A stretch of 9,359 nucleotides of DNA, taken from assembly GCA_007134725.1 (NCBI GenBank), contig SLKF01000304.1, positions 1 to 9,359 of the forward strand, written 5' to 3'. The position numbers were made by a program, and so were the translations under genes. Positions within the stretch are counted from its first letter, which is position 1. Each line of letters begins with the position of its first letter. This DNA is from Clostridiales bacterium (lineage in GTDB: Bacteria > Bacillota > Clostridia > Peptostreptococcales > T1SED10-28). Below are positions 6,400 to 9,359 of this stretch, piece by piece. The notes beneath the pieces were generated by a model that was not told where the DNA came from, did no database searches, and was given only the letters and a program-made list of their open reading frames with translations.

Positions 6400-6476
6400 G
6401 GTATTTATTCAAAATTCCTCAAAAACACCTACATAAAAATACCGAGTAGAGACCTTCTGGTCTTTACCCGGTATTT
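6392..6476 (+). repeat. 15-nt direct repeat linking the RNA closing helix and the terminator
   Basis: CTTTACCCGGTATTT occurs at 6392-6406 and again, identical, at 6462-6476, 70 nt later. In copy 1 the CTTTACCC part forms the 3' strand of the RNA's closing helix. In copy 2 the CGGTATTT part forms the 3' strand of the terminator. Each partner strand (GGGTAAAG at 6195 and AAATACCG at 6437) could pair with either copy. Confidence 0.8.
6437..6476. terminator. Bidirectional hairpin terminator shared by the structured RNA and the FAS1 gene
   Basis: AAATACCG (6437-6444) pairs with CGGTATTT (6469-6476), and after one mismatch GTA.AGACC pairs with GGTCT.TAC around a TTCT loop, about 17 paired positions. 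On the minus strand it ends in TATTTTTATG, a fair T tract for the FAS1 gene ending at 6539. On the plus strand the tail TATTTCTTAATTT is less ideal but could end the RNA transcript. Confidence 0.75.
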
Positions 6477-6538
6477 CTTAATTTGCTAATGAACTATCTA
6501 ACTTTTTAACTAATCAACTTTGCAACTAAGCTACTAAT

Positions 6539-7612
6539 CTACTTTCGCTTCTTTGCGATCCATAATCCGGATATTCCTGCAGCTCCTGCAAGAACAAATG
6601 GAATCATTCCGATGTCACCGGTTTGTGGAACTTCTGCTTCTTCTTCAGCACCAAAAGCATCCGGTACTAATACGGCATCAATTACATGGATTACACCGTT
6701 GGAAGCTTCAATGTCCGCAGTGGTAACTTCAGATTCGTTCACGAATACGCCATCTTCTAAGCTGATCATAAGCTTTTCGCCTTGAACAGTTTCAGGCTCC
6801 ATGCCTTCCTCTAAATCAGTAGAGAATACCGCTCCGCTCACTACGTGGTATAAAAGAACGTCTGCTAAGTCAGGATGCGCTAACAGGTCTTCTTTTTCAA
6901 TTTCTAAAGCTTCGAGCAATGCTGCAAATGCATCATTGGTAGGTGCAAATACGGTAAAGGGGCCGTCTCCTTGCAATGTTTCTACTAAGTCTGCAGCAAT
7001 TAATGCTTCTACTAAAATACTGAAGTTTTCGTCTCCCTGAGCAATTTCAACGATGCTTTGTAATTCTTCACCGTTTTCGTCTTCTTCGGAGTAATCTAAT
7101 TCGAATACGTCGGGAACCAATACTTCATTAATTACATGAACCACACCGTTTTCTGCTTCTAAGTCAAATAATTCTTCTGCGACTAAAATCTCAGCGTCGT
7201 TAACGGTAAAAAGAGTAGCGTCTATGGTGACATTCTCTCCTAATACAGTTTCCACTTCTCCGTCTTCTAAATCACCGGACATTACTTTACCGGCTACCAC
7301 ATGATACAGTAATACTTGTTCTAATTGTGGATGAGCCAACAGATCCGCTGCTTCAATTTCTAATTCAGCCAATAAGGCTTCAAAAGCCGCATCTGTAGGG
7401 GCAAATACAGTAAAAGGACCTTCACCTTTTAAAGTGTCTACCAGGCCTGCTTCGGTTAAAGCGGCCACTAAAATATCAAATTCCCCTTCGGTGTCTACTG
7501 CGATGTCCACTACGGTTTCTGCAAGGTGTGCATCAGCAAATGCCGCACCACCAAAACTAAATACCAATAATACTACCACTAACAATCCGGACAATAATTG
7601 ATTCTTTTTCAT
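6539..7612 (-). CDS. Secreted two-domain FAS1 (fasciclin) surface protein with VPQTG sorting signal
   Basis: The 357-residue precursor has a signal peptide (MKKNQ, hydrophobic 7-20, likely cleavage after AFA at 24-26) and two FAS1 domains at about 32-168 and 185-318. Each shows the family marks: GPFTVFAPT (65-73, 217-225), LLYHVV (101-106, 253-258) and NGV.HVI..VLVP (155-167, 305-317). The C-terminus has VPQTG (328-332), a hydrophobic stretch and the tail KKRK, a cell-wall sorting signal, so a sortase should cleave after T331 and attach the protein to peptidoglycan. The mature part is very rich in E and D. FAS1 domains usually mediate adhesion. AAAAGGAGG precedes the ATG. The divergent class B sortase is the likely enzyme. 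The two domains are similar to each other in DNA as well as protein, indicating internal duplication. Confidence 0.95.
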   Translation of the reverse strand: MKKNQLLSGLLVVVLLVFSFGGAAFADAHLAETVVDIAVDTEGEFDILVAALTEAGLVDTLKGEGPFTVFAPTDAAFEALLAELEIEAADLLAHPQLEQVLLYHVVAGKVMSGDLEDGEVETVLGENVTIDATLFTVNDAEILVAEELFDLEAENGVVHVINEVLVPDVFELDYSEEDENGEELQSIVEIAQGDENFSILVEALIAADLVETLQGDGPFTVFAPTNDAFAALLEALEIEKEDLLAHPDLADVLLYHVVSGAVFSTDLEEGMEPETVQGEKLMISLEDGVFVNESEVTTADIEASNGVIHVIDAVLVPDAFGAEEEAEVPQTGDIGMIPFVLAGAAGISGLWIAKKRK

Positions 7613-7697
7613 TTTCTTTTCCTCCTTTTAGTTTTGAAAATTTCTTACATAATCTTATGCTTTTCTAAGTAGTCGAAATCGTGTGTTAAATGATAAC

Positions 7698-7722
7698 ATA
7701 TATCAATAATACCCCGCGGGGG
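7698..7722 (-). promoter_or_regulatory. Conserved promoter-proximal block of the FAS1 gene, copy A, with a CCCCGCGGGG palindrome
   Basis: The plus strand reads ATATATCAATAATACCCC (7698-7715) then GCGGGGG. The first 18 bases recur with one change at 7966-7983. The perfect palindrome CCCCGCGGGG in otherwise A+T-rich spacer, about 90 bp before the FAS1 start, suggests an operator. Exact -35 and -10 positions are not convincing (TTGATA at 7706-7701 and TATCAT at 7695-7690 are too close together to be a pair). Confidence 0.4.
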
Positions 7723-7795
7723 TGGGCCTAAACATCAAAATTTGTAATTTTATTGTTTTTTTTTGAAAAATTATCAAAAGATAAAAACTATTGAC

Positions 7796-7868
7796 CTACT
7801 TAGGCTTTTTTCCTATCCATAGACCGGATAATCCCCCGCGCCGGTAGGATCAAAAACAGTATAAGGAC
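7796..7868 (-). pseudogene. C-terminal remnant of a second wall-anchored surface protein, frameshifted
   Basis: On the minus strand 7834-7796 encodes GLSGLWIGKKPK-stop, matching the last 12 residues of the intact FAS1 protein (GISGLWIAKKRK-stop) at 9 of 12 positions, with the stop at the same place and several silent base changes. Just upstream, in a frame shifted by one base, 7868-7836 reads VLILFLILPAR, a hydrophobic stretch of the type that precedes such a tail. One extra G in the five-G run (7833-7837) accounts for the shift. No VPQTG or FAS1 domain is left; upstream comes directly a purine-rich ribosome-site-like tract. It is best explained as a paralogous anchored-protein gene that lost its body by deletion. 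Confidence 0.7.
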
Positions 7869-7898
7869 CTTTTCTCCTTTCCTCCTTTCCTCCTTTTT
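7868..7898 (-). repeat. 31-nt pure purine tract with reiterated AAAGGAGG
   Basis: The minus strand is all purine and repeats the AAAGGAG ribosome-site sequence three times. The CCTCCTTTT core at 7889-7897 lies exactly 268 bp from the real ribosome site of the FAS1 gene (7621-7629), so it is probably the ribosome site of the lost paralogue, expanded by slippage. Confidence 0.6.
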
Positions 7899-7965
7899 CG
7901 GTTGCACCCTCAAGGAATATTCTTTTGCAATATATATATCGTCTCGTATTGAAGTCAAGTGAATT

Positions 7966-7987
7966 ATATATCAATGATACCCCGGGG
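7966..7987 (-). promoter_or_regulatory. Copy B of the FAS1 5' block, with a CCCCGGGG palindrome
   Basis: ATATATCAATGATACCCC (7966-7983) matches copy A at 17 of 18 positions and at the same 268-bp offset as the ribosome-site copies. CCCCGGGG replaces CCCCGCGGGG. On the minus strand TATAAT lies at 7968-7963. It would be the promoter region of the eroded second FAS1-type gene, and may now serve the divergent sortase. Confidence 0.5.
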
Positions 7988-8093
7988 ATAAAGACTCAAA
8001 CCATGAAAATGTGAAAATATTTCCACTATTGCGAAAAAGCCGCCTGGGGCTCATGTTAGAAATGATTCTCCCTGGGTAAATAAAAAATGAACA

Positions 8094-8113
8094 CCTAAGG
8101 CTATGGACCGGAT
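8094..8113 (-). pseudogene. Faint third trace of the anchored-protein C-terminus
   Basis: The minus strand reads ATCCGGTCCATAGCCTTAGG. It aligns with the remnant at 7796-7834 (ATCCGGTCTATGG...GCCTAAG) if about a dozen bases are deleted. In the original frame it contains stops. Short and decayed, so the call rests on position relative to the copy B block as much as on identity. Confidence 0.4.
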
Positions 8114-8132
8114 TACAATTCAGTGATAAAAT
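8104..8132 (+). promoter_or_regulatory. Candidate promoter of the sortase gene
   Basis: TGGACC (8104-8109), 17 bp, TAAAAT (8127-8132): four of six and five of six matches at optimal spacing. The predicted start is near 8139, about 60 nt before the ATG. The -35 element lies inside the decayed repeat. Confidence 0.35.
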
Positions 8133-8184
8133 TATTGGAAGAAAAACCCTGCATAGAAGTAGTAAATCTTAACAGGGTAAAGGG

Positions 8185-8190
8185 AAGGTG
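8185..8190 (+). promoter_or_regulatory. Ribosome binding site fixing the sortase start
   Basis: AAGGTG stands 7 nt before the ATG at 8198. The longer frame opens with GTG at 8123, which has no such site and would put a 25-residue hydrophilic extension before the membrane anchor. Confidence 0.6.
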
Positions 8191-8197
8191 CAGATAT

Positions 8198-9004
8198 ATG
8201 GATAAAAAACCGAAAAATAATTATAAAAGAAATTTTTTATTAGGGATCTCTATAGCCCTTTTGATATTTTCCATGGTTGGAATGGGCTTTCGCTGGCGGG
8301 ATCAGTACAATAACGAAAAAGCTATTGAAGAAGCTCGACAAATTGCAGCAGACCGGAGAGAAGCGGAACGGGAAATCACAGAAAATATGGATTTGGAAGT
8401 GGACTTATCCTTTGAAAAGAAAGAGGAGCCCAAAATTCTCTTGCCCTTTATTGAAGAGCTGCAAGAGAAGAATGCCGATGTGGTAGGGTGGATTGAACTT
8501 GAAGGAACCGAAATAGACTATCCCATTGTTCAGGCCGAGGATAATGAATATTACCTTAAACGGGATTGGTTAGGCCGGGACAACTCCGCGGGAGCGATTT
8601 TTATGGACTTTCGAAATGATCCGGAAGGTTTGGAAGAAGGAAAAACCCATACCATATTATACGGCCACCATCGCCAGGACGGATCCATGTTCCAAAATCT
8701 GATGAACTATAAGGAGGAACAGTATTTTCGGGATAACCCCACCTTTGAGGTAACGGATCAATACGGAACCCATACCTTTGAAATTTTTGCCTTCTATGTG
8801 ACCACCATTGATTTTTACTTTATTGAAACCCGTTTCCCTGAAGAGGAAGACTTTGAAAGGTTTTTAGATTCCATCATTGAAAGACGAAAATTTGACAGTG
8901 AGGTAACAGTTACGGCGGAGGATCACCTGCTTACCTTATCCACCTGCACCTATGAATATGATGATGCACGATTTGTGGTTCACGCCCGAAGAGTGGAGGA
9001 GTAG
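8198..9004 (+). CDS. srtB: Class B sortase
   Basis: This membrane-bound cysteine transpeptidase cleaves a sorting motif on exported proteins and links them to the cell wall. The 268 residues comprise a cytosolic basic N-terminus, one membrane anchor (about 12-31), a charged coiled stretch (about 33-75) and the sortase domain (about 80-266). The domain shows VVGWIELEGTEIDYPI (95-110), typical of class B, catalytic His157 in YGHHRQDGSMF, catalytic Cys250 in LSTC and Arg258 in DDARFVVHARR. It is full length. Class B enzymes of staphylococci use NPQTN, but clostridial ones are known to take (S/P)PxTG-type sites, so the VPQTG of the divergent FAS1 protein is a plausible substrate. The start at 8198 was chosen for its ribosome site and the normal anchor position. 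Confidence 0.95.
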   Translation: MDKKPKNNYKRNFLLGISIALLIFSMVGMGFRWRDQYNNEKAIEEARQIAADRREAEREITENMDLEVDLSFEKKEEPKILLPFIEELQEKNADVVGWIELEGTEIDYPIVQAEDNEYYLKRDWLGRDNSAGAIFMDFRNDPEGLEEGKTHTILYGHHRQDGSMFQNLMNYKEEQYFRDNPTFEVTDQYGTHTFEIFAFYVTTIDFYFIETRFPEEEDFERFLDSIIERRKFDSEVTVTAEDHLLTLSTCTYEYDDARFVVHARRVEE

Positions 9005-9033
9005 AAAATTGTCGTATTCTGTATAATAACTGC

Positions 9034-9065
9034 ATGATTTTCATAAAAGATCATAAGAAAATCAT
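9034..9065. repeat. A+T-rich inverted repeat after the sortase gene
   Basis: ATGATTTTC (9034-9042) and GAAAATCAT (9057-9065) form a perfect 9-bp inverted repeat with a 14-nt loop. The T run TTTTTTT begins only 16 nt later (about 9081), so it is a weak terminator at best; a protein-binding site is equally possible. Confidence 0.4.
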
Positions 9066-9097
9066 AATTGGAGGATAAAATTTTTTTGTGAACCCAA

Positions 9098-9255
9098 ATA
9101 CGCACAGGATGTTTGGGAACTGTGCACAGAATTGAGGATTGCTTCACAGGGTTATACACATAAAAAAATAGAAATATACAGTTGTACACAAAACTATCCA
9201 CAGTATCCACAGGTTTTCCTTAAAAATACCCACAACTTTTCAGGGTTTACCCACA
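9098..9255 (+). other. Cluster of nine DnaA-box-like 9-mers, candidate replication origin
   Basis: Compared with TTATNCACA, the plus strand has a full match TTATACACA at 9152-9160. One-mismatch sites are TTGTACACA 9182-9190, CTATCCACA 9194-9202, GTATCCACA 9203-9211 and TTACCCACA 9247-9255. Two-mismatch sites are at 9098-9106, 9120-9128, 9140-9148 and 9226-9234. All nine share CACA and one orientation, and 9194-9202 and 9203-9211 are adjacent without a gap. The stretch 9005-9359 has no credible gene; A+T-rich runs at 9077-9088 and 9159-9180 could unwind. Nothing else is recognised in 9256-9359. Whether dnaA or another gene lies beyond the edge cannot be seen. Confidence 0.65.
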
Positions 9256-9359
9256 GATTTTTGGGGATAGAGGATTTGCATAAATTGGTTTTTAAAAGGG
9301 GATAAATATACATCCCTCCAAGCCCTTTCTATTAAAAAAATATGGGGGGTCCCCTAGGA

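Noticed and set aside
6195..6476. A riboswitch controlling a downstream gene
   Set aside because: The next gene (FAS1) is on the opposite strand and converges on the RNA, so no coding sequence follows the terminator on the plus strand.
7698..8116. A tandem c-di-GMP or similar riboswitch, suggested by the duplicated spacer
   Set aside because: Neither strand shows the conserved cores of the riboswitch classes I can recall, and the repeats are explained better by duplicated gene ends plus a promoter block.
8123..8197. A longer N-terminus of the sortase from GTG at 8123
   Set aside because: No ribosome site there, while AAGGTG is well placed for the ATG at 8198, and the predicted -10 element overlaps the GTG.
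8980..9210. A 76-residue minus-strand frame over the DnaA-box region
   Set aside because: It overlaps the sortase end, and its residues follow from translated repeats of the boxes; no ribosome site.
1..9359. CRISPR arrays, insertion sequences and tRNA or rRNA genes
   Set aside because: No regularly spaced direct repeats with unique spacers, no transposase, and no tRNA or rRNA signature was seen on either strand.

Overview
The window reads as a chromosomal segment of a low-G+C, endospore-lineage Firmicute, most likely an anaerobic Clostridia member. The grounds are the AGGAGG ribosome sites, the A+T-rich spacers, a clostridial-type thiolase, a class B sortase with a VPQTG substrate, and a DUF1576-like membrane protein. 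Strongly acidic proteins (the FAS1 protein, the sortase ectodomain) would fit a salt-tolerant or alkaliphilic relative, but that is only a hint.

Left part (1-2560): a PAS-AAA+ sigma-54 activator (minus strand, cut by the window edge) lies downstream of a thiolase gene (minus strand), with an intrinsic terminator between them. Upstream of the thiolase is a near-perfect -24/-12 sigma-54 promoter, and just behind it two adjacent 15-bp near-palindromic units. Together they look like a small self-contained circuit in which the activator senses a metabolite and switches on thiolase. A divergent gene (2561-3295) encodes a membrane-tethered transglutaminase-like protein and ends at a strong bidirectional terminator.

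Middle (3300-6540): three minus-strand genes encode a class IV PLP aminotransferase, a two-fold repeated polytopic membrane protein (DUF1576-like, TTG start), and a 113-residue soluble protein that starts 1 nt after the membrane protein stops. To their right, on the plus strand, an excellent sigma-A promoter (TTGATA-17-TATAAT) drives no ORF. It starts exactly at a sequence that folds into a closed structured RNA of about 205 nt, followed by a hairpin terminator that shares a 15-nt sequence with the RNA's closing helix. This orphan structured RNA is one of the two most interesting items.

Right part (6539-9359): a secreted protein with two FAS1 (fasciclin) domains and a VPQTG cell-wall sorting signal is divergent from a class B sortase, an apparent enzyme-substrate pair for surface display. 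The 585 bases between them are not ordinary spacer. They hold a second copy of the FAS1 gene's 5' region at a constant 268-bp offset, a frameshifted C-terminal remnant (GLSGLWIGKKPK-stop, matching GISGLWIAKKRK-stop of the intact gene), and a fainter third trace. This looks like an eroded tandem array of anchored surface-protein genes.

After the sortase, a gene-free stretch carries nine DnaA-box-like 9-mers on one strand within about 160 bp, two of them immediately adjacent. This is a good candidate for a replication origin or a DnaA-regulated region, with the flanking gene beyond the window edge.
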